Assembly (NCBI GenBank): GCA_030425395.1
Contig: JAUIAS010000015.1
Coordinates: forward strand, 1-64,000
DNA: 64,000 bases
Reading direction: 5' to 3'
Source of the DNA: Alphaproteobacteria bacterium
GTDB lineage: Bacteria > Pseudomonadota > Alphaproteobacteria > Rhodobacterales > Rhodobacteraceae
Under the pieces are notes generated by a model that was not told the origin of the DNA, made no database searches, and saw only the letters and a program-made list of their open reading frames with translations. Positions 17,661 through 27,636 of this stretch are shown here, piece after piece; the stretch's first letter is position 1, and each line of letters opens with the position of its first letter. The translations under genes and the position numbers were made by a program.

Positions 17661-19528
17661 GCGCTTGCTTCCTTTTTGTCCCGCCTGATTCGCGCCAATA
17701 ACAACGCCAAGCCAGCAGGCGTCATTCCATCAATTCGACCTGCCTGAGCGATGTTTTCGGGCCGCGCCTTTGAAAGCTTCATCTTCAACTCATTGGACAA
17801 ACCGCCGACCTCCGAGAAATCAAATCCGGGCGGGATTGGTTGGCCTTCGTCACGCTTTAACGCAGCCACATCCTTCTTTTGCCGTTCGATATAGCTCGCA
17901 TACAGCGCGTCTTTTTCCAGCTGACGGCGGGTTTCATCGTCCACACTGTGAAAAACAGGGCTGAGCGGTTCAATGCTTTCAAAGTTCACATCAGGGAATG
18001 CCAAAATTGCCAGCCCGTTACGCCGCGCGCCGTCTTCGTTGACCGAAATTCCTGCTGCCTTGATCTGTTTCGGGGTAAAGGTTTCTCGGGTCAACGCAGC
18101 CATTCCCGCTTCGATCCGCTCCATTTTGTCAGCAAACAGGGCTGCCCGCTCTGGACCCACGCAACCAAGCGACAAACCAAGTGGCGTCAATCGTTGATCC
18201 GCGTTGTCAGCGCGCAAGGACAAGCGAAACTCGGCCCGCGAGGTGAACATCCGATAGGGTTCCGTGACCCCGCGCGTTGTCAAATCGTCAACCATGACAC
18301 CGATATAGCTGTCAGCGCGACTGAAAATCACCGGTTCCTGTTCTTTGACGTCCATGGCGGCATTCAGACCGGCAACCATTCCTTGCGCTGCCGCTTCCTC
18401 ATATCCCGTAGTGCCGTTGATTTGCCCGGCAAGATACAGCCCCGGCACATTACGCACGGCCAAACGCAAATCCAACGCGCGCGGATCAACATAATCATAC
18501 TCGATCGCATAGCCCGGTTGCAGAATAACCGCCTGTTCCAGTCCAACGATGGAGCGCACATAATCGTGCTGAACGTCCTCCGGCAAAGAGGTGGATATAC
18601 CGTTGGGATACACCGTGTGATCGGTAACGCCTTCAGGTTCGAGAAAAATCTGATGGGATGTCTTATCGGCAAATCGGACAATCTTATCTTCGATCGACGG
18701 ACAATATCGTGGACCTACGCCGTCAATGTGCCCGCCATACATAGCCGAACGAGACAGATTCTTCTCAATGATTTCGTGCGTTTTTTCATTGGTGTGCGTG
18801 ATCCCGCAAGAAACTTGGGAGGCTATCACCTTTTTGTGCATAAAGGAAAACAGAACAGGGTCATCATCACCTGGCTGCTCTTCCAGAATATCCCAGTTGA
18901 TCGTGCGCCCATCAAGGCGAGGAGGCGTGCCGGTTTTCAAACGGCCGAGAGGCAGGTCAAATTCATCAATGCGCTCGGCCAATTTCACCGATGGCTTGTC
19001 ACCCATGCGCCCACCGGGGCGCGCGATATCACCGATATGGATGACACCGCGGAGAAAAGTGCCCGTGGTCAAAATCACAGCCTTGGCCCGCAGCTCTGAT
19101 CCATCGTCAAGTTGGACACCGCAAACGCGGTCCCCTTGCATGACAAAATCAACCGCCTCGCCTTCAACAATCTGAAGGTTGGGTTGCGCTTCGGTTTCGG
19201 ACAGCATTTCGCGTCGATAGATTGCTCTGTCAGATTGGGCCCGCGGACCCTGGACCGCGGGACCCTTGCGCCGGTTAAGGAGGCGGAATTGGATCCCTGC
19301 CTTGTCGGCAACACGTCCCATAACGCCGTCAAGCGCATCAATTTCGCGGACCAGATGCCCTTTGCCCAGCCCGCCAATCGCAGGATTACAGGACATCACG
19401 CCGATACCATCGCGGCGGAGTGTGATCAAAGCCGTGGCCACACCGGTTCGCGCGGCGGCATGGGCCGCTTCGGTTCCGGCGTGTCCTCCGCCGATCACAA
19501 CCACGTCAAAATGTTTCACGTGAAACAC
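17657..19528 (-). CDS. mnmG: tRNA uridine 5-carboxymethylaminomethyl modification enzyme MnmG (GidA)
   Basis: FAD protein that with MnmE installs cmnm5 on the wobble uridine of certain tRNAs. 623 residues: FAD-binding [10 protein letters not shown] from residue 13, [12 protein letters not shown]-like segment ([19 protein letters not shown]), and [12 protein letters not shown]. Starts with GTG at 19528, 3 bp after the mnmE stop; the first codons (MFHVKH) are a perfect parS. A downstream GTG at 19519 is a possible alternative start. Confidence 0.96.
   Translation of the reverse strand: MFHVKHFDVVVIGGGHAGTEAAHAAARTGVATALITLRRDGIGVMSCNPAIGGLGKGHLVREIDALDGVMGRVADKAGIQFRLLNRRKGPAVQGPRAQSDRAIYRREMLSETEAQPNLQIVEGEAVDFVMQGDRVCGVQLDDGSELRAKAVILTTGTFLRGVIHIGDIARPGGRMGDKPSVKLAERIDEFDLPLGRLKTGTPPRLDGRTINWDILEEQPGDDDPVLFSFMHKKVIASQVSCGITHTNEKTHEIIEKNLSRSAMYGGHIDGVGPRYCPSIEDKIVRFADKTSHQIFLEPEGVTDHTVYPNGISTSLPEDVQHDYVRSIVGLEQAVILQPGYAIEYDYVDPRALDLRLAVRNVPGLYLAGQINGTTGYEEAAAQGMVAGLNAAMDVKEQEPVIFSRADSYIGVMVDDLTTRGVTEPYRMFTSRAEFRLSLRADNADQRLTPLGLSLGCVGPERAALFADKMERIEAGMAALTRETFTPKQIKAAGISVNEDGARRNGLAILAFPDVNFESIEPLSPVFHSVDDETRRQLEKDALYASYIERQKKDVAALKRDEGQPIPPGFDFSEVGGLSNELKMKLSKARPENIAQAGRIDGMTPAGLALLLARIRRDKKEASA
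19512..19527. promoter_or_regulatory. parS centromere site at the mnmG start
   Basis: Second perfect TGTTTCACGTGAAACA palindrome. It covers codons 1-6 of mnmG, where it is read as FHVKH. About 3.5 kb left of the proposed origin and 1.9 kb from the other parS. Confidence 0.95.
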
Positions 19529-19531
19529 TCC

Positions 19532-20818
19532 TCATTTACCCAGGCAGAAGCTGGAAAATATCTCGTCCAAAAGATTTTCAACATCAACCCGACCAATCAA
19601 CGCTTCAAGCGCACGAATCGCAGTTCTTAGATCTTCTGCAGCAATATCATACCGGTCAGGGCCAGCCGACAATCCTTTACGTGCCAAGTCGATACCATCC
19701 GCCGCTCGTTGCATAGCAACCCGATGGCGTTCGTGTGTGGCCAAACCCGCTCCGCTGCTGCGCTCTGTCAGGGTTTCCGAAATATGGGCAACCAGACGAT
19801 CAATCCCCTGCCCTGTTTTCCCCGAGATTGCGTTCTCTGACCCCGGCGTCAAATCCCCCTTGGGACGCAGAACGATATCTCCATCGCGCCATAGCGTTTG
19901 ATCGGCGTGACCATTTTCATCCAGAAACACACGGATATCCGCGGCACCTGCCCTTTGCCGGGCCCGATCGATACCGATGGATTCGACAATATCATCAGTT
20001 TCGCGCAAACCCGCCGTGTCCAGAAGCGTCACCGCAAGCCCCGAAAGGTCCATGCGAACCTCGATCACATCGCGGGTTGTACCTGCTATGTGAGAGGTGA
20101 TTGCCGCATCCCGCCCAGCCAATGCGTTCAGTAGCGTGGATTTTCCAACATTGGGGGCACCGACGATGGCCACCTCAAATCCGGTTCTGATCCGTTCCGC
20201 AATACGAACAGAAGCGGTTTCGCGGCGCAGATCATTTTGCACCCGATCGATCAAATCGCTGACCTCGGGTGTGACGTCAACAGGTACGTCTTCGTCTGCG
20301 AAATCTATGGTCGCCTCAATCAATGAGGCCGCGCGGATCAGATCACTGCGCCAGCGATCTACCAATTGCCGCAGACCACCGGACACAGTGGCTTGGGCTT
20401 GCTTTCGCTGTGCTTCGGTTTCGGATTCGATCAGATCGGCCAGGCCTTCGACCTGCGTCAGATCCATCCTCCCGTTTTCCAGAGCACTTCTTGTGAACTC
20501 ACCGGGCGCAGCGATGCGCAATTCAGGCATATCACCCAACATGCCAAGAACTGCCCGAACCACGGCGATGCTGCCATGCAGATGCAGTTCGACCACGTTT
20601 TCGCCGGTAAAGCTCTCTGGGGCGTCAAAACGCAGTATCAGAGCCTTATCCAGTGTCTCTTGTCCAGCGCCGACAATGGTCCGCAGTGCCGTCGCCCGAT
20701 GCCTTGGGAGCGGCCCGGACAAGTACCGTGCAACTGCAAAGGCATCCGGTCCGGATACGCGAATAACCGCCACACCGGCCTTGCCCTGTGCGGTTGCGAG
20801 TGCGAAAATCGTGTCCAT
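19532..20818 (-). CDS. mnmE: tRNA modification GTPase MnmE (TrmE)
   Basis: Partner of MnmG in wobble uridine modification. 428 residues: N-terminal formyl-THF-binding region with [13 protein letters not shown]1 loop GAPNVGKST, the [13 protein letters not shown] switch, [10 protein letters not shown] (G3), and the C-terminal catalytic CLGK at residues 425-428. First gene of the mnmE-mnmG-rsmG-parA-parB run, 34 bp downstream of rho. Confidence 0.96.
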   Translation of the reverse strand: MDTIFALATAQGKAGVAVIRVSGPDAFAVARYLSGPLPRHRATALRTIVGAGQETLDKALILRFDAPESFTGENVVELHLHGSIAVVRAVLGMLGDMPELRIAAPGEFTRSALENGRMDLTQVEGLADLIESETEAQRKQAQATVSGGLRQLVDRWRSDLIRAASLIEATIDFADEDVPVDVTPEVSDLIDRVQNDLRRETASVRIAERIRTGFEVAIVGAPNVGKSTLLNALAGRDAAITSHIAGTTRDVIEVRMDLSGLAVTLLDTAGLRETDDIVESIGIDRARQRAGAADIRVFLDENGHADQTLWRDGDIVLRPKGDLTPGSENAISGKTGQGIDRLVAHISETLTERSSGAGLATHERHRVAMQRAADGIDLARKGLSAGPDRYDIAAEDLRTAIRALEALIGRVDVENLLDEIFSSFCLGK

Positions 20819-20852
20819 TCAGCCTCTCTGTCGAGGTCCAGCAAACACTGCC

Positions 20853-22124
20853 TTAGGTGTTCATGGAATCGAAGAATTCCGCGTTCGATTTGGTCTGCTT
20901 GAGCTTCGATGTCAGGAATTCGATGGCATCTGTTGTTCCCATCGGATTGAGAATCCGGCGCAGAACAAAGGTCTTTTGCAAATCGCCCTTTTCGACCAGA
21001 AGTTCTTCTTTCCGGGTTCCGGATTTGAGAATGTCGATAGCCGGGAACACGCGCTTGTCGGAAATCTTGCGATCCAGAACGATTTCCGAGTTACCGGTGC
21101 CTTTGAATTCTTCAAAGATGACTTCATCCATTCGGCTGCCTGTGTCAATCAGGGCGGTCGCGATGATGGTCAGCGATCCACCTTCTTCGATGTTACGGGC
21201 TGCGCCAAAGAAACGCTTGGGCCGCTGCAACGCGTTTGCGTCGACACCACCGGTCAGAACTTTACCCGAGGAAGGCACCACAGTGTTGAATGCACGACCA
21301 AGTCTAGTGATCGAGTCAAGAAGGATCACAACATCTCGCTTGTGTTCGACCAGCCGCTTGGCTTTTTCGATCACCATTTCAGACACGGCAACGTGGCGTG
21401 TTGCAGGTTCGTCAAAGGTAGAGGAGATCACCTCGCCCTTGACCGAACGCTGCATGTCGGTGACTTCTTCCGGTCGTTCGTCAATCAGAAGGACGATCAG
21501 ATAACATTCAGGATGGTTCACTTCGATCGAGCGGGCGATGTTCTGCAAGAGAACGGTTTTACCTGTGCGTGGCGGTGCAACGATCAAGGAACGCTGACCT
21601 TTACCAATGGGCGACACAAGGTCAATGATCCGTGCCGAACGATCCTTGATTGTCGGATCTTCGATTTCCATTTTCAGACGCTCATCGGGATAGAGCGGCG
21701 TCAGGTTATCAAAGGCGATTTTGTGACGGGCCTTTTCCGGATCTTCAAAGTTGATCTTGCTGACCTGCGTAAGGGCAAAATACCGTTCGCTTTCGCCGGG
21801 GGCCTTGATCAGACCTTCGATAGTGTCACCCGTGCGCAAGGAATACTGGCGGATCATATCCGGCGAGACATAAATATCGTCCGGTCCGGGAAGATAGTTT
21901 GCCTCAGGCGAGCGCAGAAAACCGAATCCGTCCTGAAGAACTTCAAGCACGCCATCGCCGCTGATTTGCCATCCTTCATCCGCGCGTTCACGCAGGATCT
22001 GGAACATCATCTCACCCTTGCGCATGGTGGATGCGTTTTCGATCTCAAGCTCCTCTGCCATGGACAGCAGGACTTTGGGGCTTTGAGCCTTGAGATCGGC
22101 CAAGTTCAGGGATTCAGTTGTCAT
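20853..22124 (-). CDS. rho: Transcription termination factor Rho
   Basis: Hexameric RNA helicase that ends transcription. 423 residues, close to the E. coli length. It has the N-terminal RNA-binding domain ([23 protein letters not shown]), Walker [13 protein letters not shown], and the Q- and R-loop region [11 protein letters not shown] with GGVDANAL. Start ATG 22124 follows AAGGTG; an in-frame start 30 nt earlier is less typical. Confidence 0.97.
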   Translation of the reverse strand: MTTESLNLADLKAQSPKVLLSMAEELEIENASTMRKGEMMFQILRERADEGWQISGDGVLEVLQDGFGFLRSPEANYLPGPDDIYVSPDMIRQYSLRTGDTIEGLIKAPGESERYFALTQVSKINFEDPEKARHKIAFDNLTPLYPDERLKMEIEDPTIKDRSARIIDLVSPIGKGQRSLIVAPPRTGKTVLLQNIARSIEVNHPECYLIVLLIDERPEEVTDMQRSVKGEVISSTFDEPATRHVAVSEMVIEKAKRLVEHKRDVVILLDSITRLGRAFNTVVPSSGKVLTGGVDANALQRPKRFFGAARNIEEGGSLTIIATALIDTGSRMDEVIFEEFKGTGNSEIVLDRKISDKRVFPAIDILKSGTRKEELLVEKGDLQKTFVLRRILNPMGTTDAIEFLTSKLKQTKSNAEFFDSMNT

Positions 22125-22249
22125 GGAAAATGCACCTTGGCGCGACGCAACCACGCGCGGTGGATGGTCATAGGGATATCTGGGATGGAAAAATCACCCC
22201 GGACGGGGTTGCAAGGCGTATAAGCCCAACGCGCAACCGAGTCAAACGA

Positions 22250-22699
22250 TCAGAATTTGAGAACCACCGAAAATACGATAACGATCATCAGGACCGTCGG
22301 GACTTCATTCATGATCCTGTAATCGCGCCCACTTCGCGTATTGACCCGGTTCATCAAATCCTTGCGGCGCAGAGCCAGCCACTGATGGAACCATGTCATG
22401 CCGATCACACCTGCGGCTTTGGTCCATGGCCAGATCATCGACCAATCAACGATGCCCGGCGTCAACACCAACAAGAGACCAAACACCCAGGTCGCAATCA
22501 TCGCTGGGTTCATGATCAGACGCAGAAGTTTCATCTCCATCATGTCAAACACGGGCTCGAGGTTTTTGACCTTCTTAGCCTGTTCCACATGATGCACGTA
22601 CAGGCGTGGAAGATAGAACAGGCCCGCCATCCAAGACATCACAGAGATGATATGAAACGCTTTGGTCCAAGGATAGAGATCAGACAGAAGGTCGGCCAT
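22250..22699 (-). CDS. hemJ: Protoporphyrinogen IX oxidase HemJ
   Basis: Membrane enzyme of the penultimate haem step in many alphaproteobacteria. 149 residues with about four hydrophobic helices, the conserved early histidine in KAFHIISVMSWMAGLFYLPRL and HVEQ shortly after. The ATG at 22699 has a GGAG site 7-8 nt upstream; an in-frame start nine codons earlier is weaker. It points away from the proposed origin. Confidence 0.9.
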   Translation of the reverse strand: MADLLSDLYPWTKAFHIISVMSWMAGLFYLPRLYVHHVEQAKKVKNLEPVFDMMEMKLLRLIMNPAMIATWVFGLLLVLTPGIVDWSMIWPWTKAAGVIGMTWFHQWLALRRKDLMNRVNTRSGRDYRIMNEVPTVLMIVIVFSVVLKF

Positions 22700-23106
22700 G
22701 CGAAGTCTCCGGATCGGGTTGGCCACCCATTATATAAATAAAAGAAAAGAAAAAAGGATGATGATTATGTAGGGAGCCCGCATCCTTGGGATAACTCTGT
22801 CATCCATGTTTTTTCCACGTGTGAACAAAACTCTGCATGGTTCGGGATTTATGACTAAAACTTTTAAATAATACAACATTTACAAATACTTAAACCATAC
22901 ATCAAGGATACAAGATTGTGGAAAAGATAGGTATATCTTGCCATAAGTGGTTTTTCCACAGACAGACAGTTATCCTTACCCACATTGGACGACTCATCCC
23001 GGAGCGGCGTGAAATTTCGCGGGATGGGTGCTGCTTGCAAACCGCCGTCATTTTCATAGAACTGATGCACGGGCCATCCCCCATTCCATCCGCAAGGTTA
23101 TCCACA
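22700..23106. other. oriC: Probable chromosomal replication origin (oriC)
   Basis: The only intergenic gap over 300 bp (about 406 bp), clearly AT-rich at 22731-22768 and 22851-22905. DnaA-box-like 9-mers: TTATCCACA perfect at 23098-23106 (+), TTTTCCACA at 22952-22960 (+) and 22917-22925 (-), TTACCCACA 22976-22984 (+), TTTTCCACG 22811-22819 (+), TTGTTCACA 22820-22828 (-), and weaker TTATCCTTA 22970-22978 and TTATCCCAA 22786-22794 (-). One GANTC methylation site is at 22991. Genes on both sides are transcribed away from it, and parA, parB and two parS lie 3.5-7 kb to the left. Related alphaproteobacteria have the origin in this neighbourhood. Confidence 0.75.
23098..23106 (+). promoter_or_regulatory. 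Perfect DnaA box touching the maf start codon
   Basis: TTATCCACA matches the strong DnaA box consensus exactly; its last A is the first base of the maf ATG. It closes the right edge of the proposed origin. Confidence 0.8.
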
Positions 23107-23705
23107 TGACGGACCAGATTATCCTCGCTTCCGGGTCGGCGATCCGGGCTGACTTGCTGAGACAGGTGCGGCTGGATTTCAGGGTTGCGATCCCGCGCCT
23201 GGACGAAGACGCGATCAAGGCCGCACTTTTGGCAGAAGAGGCAAGCCCCCGCGACATCGCCGATGCGTTGGCGGAAATGAAGGCCCGCAAGATCAGTGAC
23301 AAGAATCCTGATGCTTATGTCATCGGATGTGATCAGGTGCTTGATGCCGGCGGCAGGATGCTTTCAAAACCTGTGTCTCCTGAGAATGCCCGTGAACAAT
23401 TGAGCGCACTGTCGGGCCAACGGCACATGCTGCTGTCTGCTGCGGTCATCTATCATGGGGGTGAGCCGATCTGGCGGCACATCGGAGTGGCGAGGCTTCG
23501 GATGCGGCCTTTATCGGAAGGGTTTATCGAAGATTACGTCGCGCGTAACTGGGACAGTATCCGCCATTCAGTTGGCGCATATAAACTTGAAGAAGAAGGC
23601 GCACTTTTGTTCTCGAACATTGAAGGTGACTATTTTAACGTTCTGGGAATGCCGCTGATCGAGTTGATGAATTATCTGGTTCTGCGAGGGGTCGTGACGA
23701 TATGA
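23106..23705 (+). CDS. maf: Maf-like nucleoside triphosphate pyrophosphatase
   Basis: 199 residues of the Maf/HAM1-fold family, which hydrolyses non-canonical or pyrimidine nucleoside triphosphates. LASGSAIRADLLRQ at the N-terminus (the usual SxSxxR) and GCDQVL with the conserved aspartate are seen. This copy resembles the YceF-like subgroup; exact substrate not decided. ATG 23106 is preferred over an in-frame start at 23028 that would lie within the origin. Overlaps aroE by ATGA. Confidence 0.9.
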   Translation: MTDQIILASGSAIRADLLRQVRLDFRVAIPRLDEDAIKAALLAEEASPRDIADALAEMKARKISDKNPDAYVIGCDQVLDAGGRMLSKPVSPENAREQLSALSGQRHMLLSAAVIYHGGEPIWRHIGVARLRMRPLSEGFIEDYVARNWDSIRHSVGAYKLEEEGALLFSNIEGDYFNVLGMPLIELMNYLVLRGVVTI

Positions 23706-24535
23706 GTGCTGAAAAAATTCCATTGGCCGGGGTGATCGGATCGCCCATAGCCCATTCCAGATCACCGCTGTTGCACCGCCATTGGCTGACGACACACGGG
23801 CTTCCGGGGTTCTACATTCCGATGGACGTGGCCCCGGACAATCTGGAACGTGTCCTGCGCGCCCTGCCCGATGCCGGGTTTGTGGGCTGTAACATCACCA
23901 TTCCCCATAAAGAAGCCGTGATGCGGATCGCTGATAAGGTGACGGACAGGGCCACGTTGATCGGGGCGGCAAATACCCTGATCTTCCGCGAAGATGGCAC
24001 CATCATCGCGGATAACACCGACGGATATGGCTTCATCGAAAATCTGCGTCAGGGCGCGCCTGAGTGGGTGCCGGATGCGGGGCCTGCGGTGATCCTCGGG
24101 GCTGGAGGAGCAGCGCGCGCAGTAATCGCTGCGCTGGCGGATGCTGGCGTTAACGAAATTCTCTTGTCCAATCGCACAAGAATGCGTGCGGAAAAGCTCA
24201 AGGAAGAATTCGGCGCGCGGATCACCGTGGCGGATTGGGTGCAGGCCGGAAATCTGATCGAAGATGCTGCTACTGTGATCAACACCACTTCGCTGGGGAT
24301 GGTCGGCAAACCTGAACTTCGCGTTCCCTTGGATGGTTTGCAACGCGGAATGGTGGTGACCGATCTTGTTTATACCCCGCTTCAAACACGTTTGCTGAAA
24401 GAGGCAGAAGAGGCCGGATGCACTGTGGTCGACGGGCTAGGCATGTTGCTGCATCAGGCGGTTCCGGGATTTGAACGGTGGTTTGGAGTAAGGCCGGTTG
24501 TGGATACTGCGGCCCGGGCGGCAGCGCTGCGATGA
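23702..24535 (+). CDS. aroE: Shikimate dehydrogenase
   Basis: NADP-dependent reduction of 3-dehydroshikimate to shikimate in aromatic amino acid synthesis. 277 residues with the substrate site SPIAHSRSPLLH (residues 14-25), TIPHKEAVM with the catalytic lysine, and ILGAGGAARAVIAAL, the nucleotide-binding loop. Part of the tightly overlapping maf-aroE-coaE-dnaQ unit. Confidence 0.96.
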   Translation: MSAEKIPLAGVIGSPIAHSRSPLLHRHWLTTHGLPGFYIPMDVAPDNLERVLRALPDAGFVGCNITIPHKEAVMRIADKVTDRATLIGAANTLIFREDGTIIADNTDGYGFIENLRQGAPEWVPDAGPAVILGAGGAARAVIAALADAGVNEILLSNRTRMRAEKLKEEFGARITVADWVQAGNLIEDAATVINTTSLGMVGKPELRVPLDGLQRGMVVTDLVYTPLQTRLLKEAEEAGCTVVDGLGMLLHQAVPGFERWFGVRPVVDTAARAAALR

Positions 24536-25125
24536 CGGTGCGTGTGGGGCTGACCGGCTCTATCGGAATGGGCAAAAGCACAACGGCCAAGCTGTTCTCG
24601 GACGAAGGTTGCGCGGTCTGGGACGCAGATGCGGCTGTGCATCGGCTATATTCGCAGGGTGGTGCGGCGGTGGACCCAATGCGGGATGCCTTTCCCAACG
24701 CAGTAATTGACGGCAGGGTAGACCGCTCTGTCCTGAAACAGATTATTGCCGAGGACCCGACCGCCCTGCCCCGCATAGAAGCTATCGTTCATCCTCTTGT
24801 TGCGCGCGATCGGCAGGCGTTTCTTGACAGTGCACAAAGCGATATCGTGGTTTTCGATATCCCTCTGCTGTTTGAGGGATCAGGCGCGGCCATGATGGAT
24901 GCTGTTGTTGTGGTCAGCGCCCCCGCTGATATTCAGCGCGCGCGCGTGATGGACCGGGGCACCATGACTGTGGACCAATTTGAACATATCCTGTCCAAGC
25001 AGATGCCGGATTCCGAAAAGCGCGCCCGCGCTGATTTTGTTGTGGAAACCACAACCATAGACGCCGCCCGCACACAGGTCCGTGCAATTCTGGACCAGAT
25101 CAGAAAGCAAAAACCCGATGCGTGA
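24532..25125 (+). CDS. coaE: Dephospho-CoA kinase
   Basis: Last step of coenzyme A synthesis. 197 residues with P-loop GSIGMGKST near residue 9 and [10 protein letters not shown] (Walker-B-like). The ATG at 24532 overlaps the aroE stop (ATGA); the frame is open upstream inside aroE. Confidence 0.95.
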   Translation: MTVRVGLTGSIGMGKSTTAKLFSDEGCAVWDADAAVHRLYSQGGAAVDPMRDAFPNAVIDGRVDRSVLKQIIAEDPTALPRIEAIVHPLVARDRQAFLDSAQSDIVVFDIPLLFEGSGAAMMDAVVVVSAPADIQRARVMDRGTMTVDQFEHILSKQMPDSEKRARADFVVETTTIDAARTQVRAILDQIRKQKPDA

Positions 25126-25807
25126 GATTGTTCTTGATACCGAAACTACGGGCTTTGACCCTGAAAGCGGCGACAGGATCGTCGAAATCGGTGCTGTTGA
25201 GCTGCACAATCACGTGGCCACAGGGCGGACGTATCACCAATATATCAATCCTGAACGATCCATGCCCCAGGAAGCGTTTGAAGTTCATGGGCTGGGCGAT
25301 GAGTTTCTGGCTGACAAGCCGAAATTCGCAGAAATCGGTCAGGCTTTTCTGGATTTCGTTGATGATGCCAAGCTGGTTATTCACAACGCCGCGTTTGACA
25401 TGAAGTTTCTGAATGCTGAGCTGAGATGGATCAAGCTGCCGCAACTGCCGTGGGAACAGGCGATAGATACCCTTGCCATCGCCCGGCAGAAATTTCCCGG
25501 ATCGCCCGCGTCGCTGGATGCGTTGTGCCGGCGGTTCAATATCGACAATTCATCGCGCACGCTGCACGGCGCGTTGCTGGATTCTGAAATTCTTGCAGAA
25601 GTGTATCTTGAACTGATCGGCGGACGACAACCGGATTTTGCTTTGTCCGTGCGACACGGAGGGTCCGCATCAGGAGCAGAGGAAGAATGGCGCCCGATGA
25701 AACGCCCCAAGCCCCTGCCCGCCCGGATCACAGATGCCGAGAAAGAGGCGCACGATGCGTTTGTCAAATCCATGGGCGAAGAAGCCCTTTGGGCGCGCCT
25801 GTCCTGA
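25118..25807 (+). CDS. dnaQ: DNA polymerase III epsilon subunit (3'-5' proofreading exonuclease)
   Basis: Proofreading subunit of the replicative polymerase. 229 residues with Exo[10 protein letters not shown] (7-15), Exo[13 protein letters not shown] and Exo[15 protein letters not shown] containing the catalytic His and Asp. Overlaps coaE by 8 nt. Placement two genes from the proposed origin gives high gene dosage during replication. Confidence 0.95.
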   Translation: MREIVLDTETTGFDPESGDRIVEIGAVELHNHVATGRTYHQYINPERSMPQEAFEVHGLGDEFLADKPKFAEIGQAFLDFVDDAKLVIHNAAFDMKFLNAELRWIKLPQLPWEQAIDTLAIARQKFPGSPASLDALCRRFNIDNSSRTLHGALLDSEILAEVYLELIGGRQPDFALSVRHGGSASGAEEEWRPMKRPKPLPARITDAEKEAHDAFVKSMGEEALWARLS

Positions 25808-25821
25808 CGGACGGCGCGCCC
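25791..25821. terminator. Long hairpin across the dnaQ stop, between convergent dnaQ and secB
   Basis: GGGCGCGCC (25791-25799) pairs with GGCGCGCCC (25813-25821), and inside it GTCC pairs with GGAC around a TGAC loop, so a 13-bp stem with one bulged base forms. It includes the last dnaQ codons. No T-run on either strand; likely a shared 3'-end barrier. Confidence 0.45.
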
Positions 25822-25828
25822 AGAAAGA

Positions 25829-26320
25829 TCAGGCGTCGGGCTGCTGCTGACGACGGGCGATTTCGTTGCGATACATCTGCATGAAATCAATGCTGTCGAG
25901 ATTCAGCGGCGGGAAACCCCCATCGCGGGTTGTGTCCGAGACGATACGGCGCAGGAACGGGAAGATCATGCGCGGGCATTCGATCATCAGGAACGGGTGC
26001 AATTGGTCTTCGGGAACGCCTTGCACAAGGAAGATCCCGGCATAATCCAGCTCAAGCAGGAAAAGTGACTCTCCGGTTTCCTTGTTCTTGGAATTCACCT
26101 CAAGTTTGATGATCACTTCATATTGATCATCAACCGGGCGCTTCTTGGCGTCGAGGTTGACCTGAACGTTCACGTCGGGCTGCACTTCGCCGCTGACGCC
26201 TTTTTGGGCCATGATGTTTTCAAACGACATGTCGCGAATGAACTGGCCCAGAACGCGCATATTGATCTGCGGCGGTTGCTGGGGGGTAGCTTGCGGTTCT
26301 GTTGAGCCGTTCTCGGCCAT
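25829..26320 (-). CDS. secB: Protein-export chaperone SecB
   Basis: Keeps presecretory proteins unfolded and passes them to SecA. 163 residues, with VLGQFIRDMSFENI and the acidic/hydrophobic FLLELDYAGIF core, and CPRMIFPFLRRIVSDTTRDGGFPPLNL typical of SecB. Start at 26320 has GAGGAGAT upstream. Follows fxsA on the same strand by 56 bp. Confidence 0.96.
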   Translation of the reverse strand: MAENGSTEPQATPQQPPQINMRVLGQFIRDMSFENIMAQKGVSGEVQPDVNVQVNLDAKKRPVDDQYEVIIKLEVNSKNKETGESLFLLELDYAGIFLVQGVPEDQLHPFLMIECPRMIFPFLRRIVSDTTRDGGFPPLNLDSIDFMQMYRNEIARRQQQPDA

Positions 26321-26376
26321 ATTTATCTCCTCGGGATAACTGTCGGCGCTTGCTTTAGCAGGTCGCGTGACGGTGC

Positions 26377-26871
26377 TCAATCCTCAGGCAGGTTTCCCTT
26401 GGTCCAACCTGACTGTCCGGTTGAGCCAGGCTTGGCTTGCGGCGTGATATCCTCATAGTCGCCATCAATCACGCCACTGTCCCGGGTTTGGTATCGTGGG
26501 CTTTGATGGGTACTGAAATGCTGAACATTCATGCGAGCGCGGATGCGATTAAACAGCCAGACGCGAACGCCGGGCACCAGCAAGGCAAAACCCACAGCAT
26601 CGGTGAAAAATCCGGGCGTCAGCAACAAAGCGCCGGAAAACAGGATCATTGCACCATGCACCAAGGCTTCTGTCGGATCCTGCATATCGGAAAAAGATGA
26701 TCGCAACCGATTGAGCGTCATGATCCCCTGCCCGCGCACCATTGCAGTGCCTGCGATCGCGGTCAGAACGACAATTGCCAAGGTTGGCCAAAGCCCGATT
26801 GCGCCACCGACCTGAATGAACAATGCGATTTCAATCAGGGGCACAGCCAAAAAGGCGACAAAAAGATACAT
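26377..26871 (-). CDS. fxsA: FxsA-family membrane protein
   Basis: 164-residue inner-membrane protein of the FxsA family, which in E. coli is linked to phage-exclusion suppression; native role unknown. Hydrophobic segments near residues 2-20, 24-40 and 70-100 and the family motif GALLLTPGFFTDAVGFALLVPGVR are present; the tail is polar. Start ATG 26871 chosen; a GTG nine codons upstream is an alternative. Confidence 0.85.
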   Translation of the reverse strand: MYLFVAFLAVPLIEIALFIQVGGAIGLWPTLAIVVLTAIAGTAMVRGQGIMTLNRLRSSFSDMQDPTEALVHGAMILFSGALLLTPGFFTDAVGFALLVPGVRVWLFNRIRARMNVQHFSTHQSPRYQTRDSGVIDGDYEDITPQAKPGSTGQSGWTKGNLPED

Positions 26872-26979
26872 GAAACGAAGCCTTTGCTTTCCTGTCACAG
26901 TGGACTTGAATGGGTTCAGAGCCTACATAGGTGCGAAGCTGACCTGTTACAAAGACTTTGCCCTGAAACGAGGTGCCGA

Positions 26980-27636
26980 ATGAATTCGCCGCTGATCCAG
27001 CTGATCGTGCTGGCCGGAATTGCCGTTTTTCTGATCCTGCGCCTGAAAAGCGTTCTGGGCACACGCGAAGGCTTTGAAAAGCCGCCAGAACCGCGCCAGA
27101 CCACAGGCCCGTCCCGTCCTGACCTGGAGGTGATCGAAGGCGGTCGCGACCGCGATATTACGGATTATGTCACCGAAGGAAGCCCACAGGCCGAGGCGCT
27201 GGCCGAGATGAAGAGGGCAGAGCCAAGCTTCTCCGTGGCCGAGTTCGTGCAAGGTTCGCGCGGTGCCTACGAGATGGTCGTCATGGGTTTCGAACATGGC
27301 GAACTTGATAACTTGCAATCATTCCTTGCCGAAGATGTATTCGATGCCTTTGTCGATGGCGTTGCCGCTCGTGAGGATCAAGGCCTTGTTATTGAGGCGG
27401 ATTTCATCGGCGTGCGTGAAACAAAGGTGGCGGATGTCGAATTCGATCCGGAGACCAGAAGAGCCGAAATCACCATGCGGTTTGTGGGTGAAATGACATC
27501 GGTTGTCCGCGATGCCGAGGGCAAGATTGTCGAAGGAAGCCCGACCGAAATCAAACGTCAGCGCGATACTTGGGTCTTTGCGCGTGAGATGGGCAGCAGC
27601 GATCCGAACTGGACGCTGATCGCCACGGATGCATGA
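26980..27636 (+). CDS. Tim44-like domain protein
   Basis: 218 residues: an N-terminal membrane anchor (residues 4-20), a polar linker, then a Tim44-like domain from about residue 75 (FSVAEFVQGSRGAYEMVVMGFEHGELDNLQSFLAEDVFDAF). Bacterial members resemble the mitochondrial import motor scaffold; the bacterial role is not settled. The ATG at 26980 follows GAGGTG. First gene of the tim44-mltA-smr unit and divergent from fxsA. Confidence 0.85.
   Translation: MNSPLIQLIVLAGIAVFLILRLKSVLGTREGFEKPPEPRQTTGPSRPDLEVIEGGRDRDITDYVTEGSPQAEALAEMKRAEPSFSVAEFVQGSRGAYEMVVMGFEHGELDNLQSFLAEDVFDAFVDGVAAREDQGLVIEADFIGVRETKVADVEFDPETRRAEITMRFVGEMTSVVRDAEGKIVEGSPTEIKRQRDTWVFAREMGSSDPNWTLIATDA

Noticed and set aside
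22917-23105. Small frames within the origin on both strands
   Set aside because: They have no ribosome binding sites, no family match and lie across the DnaA boxes.
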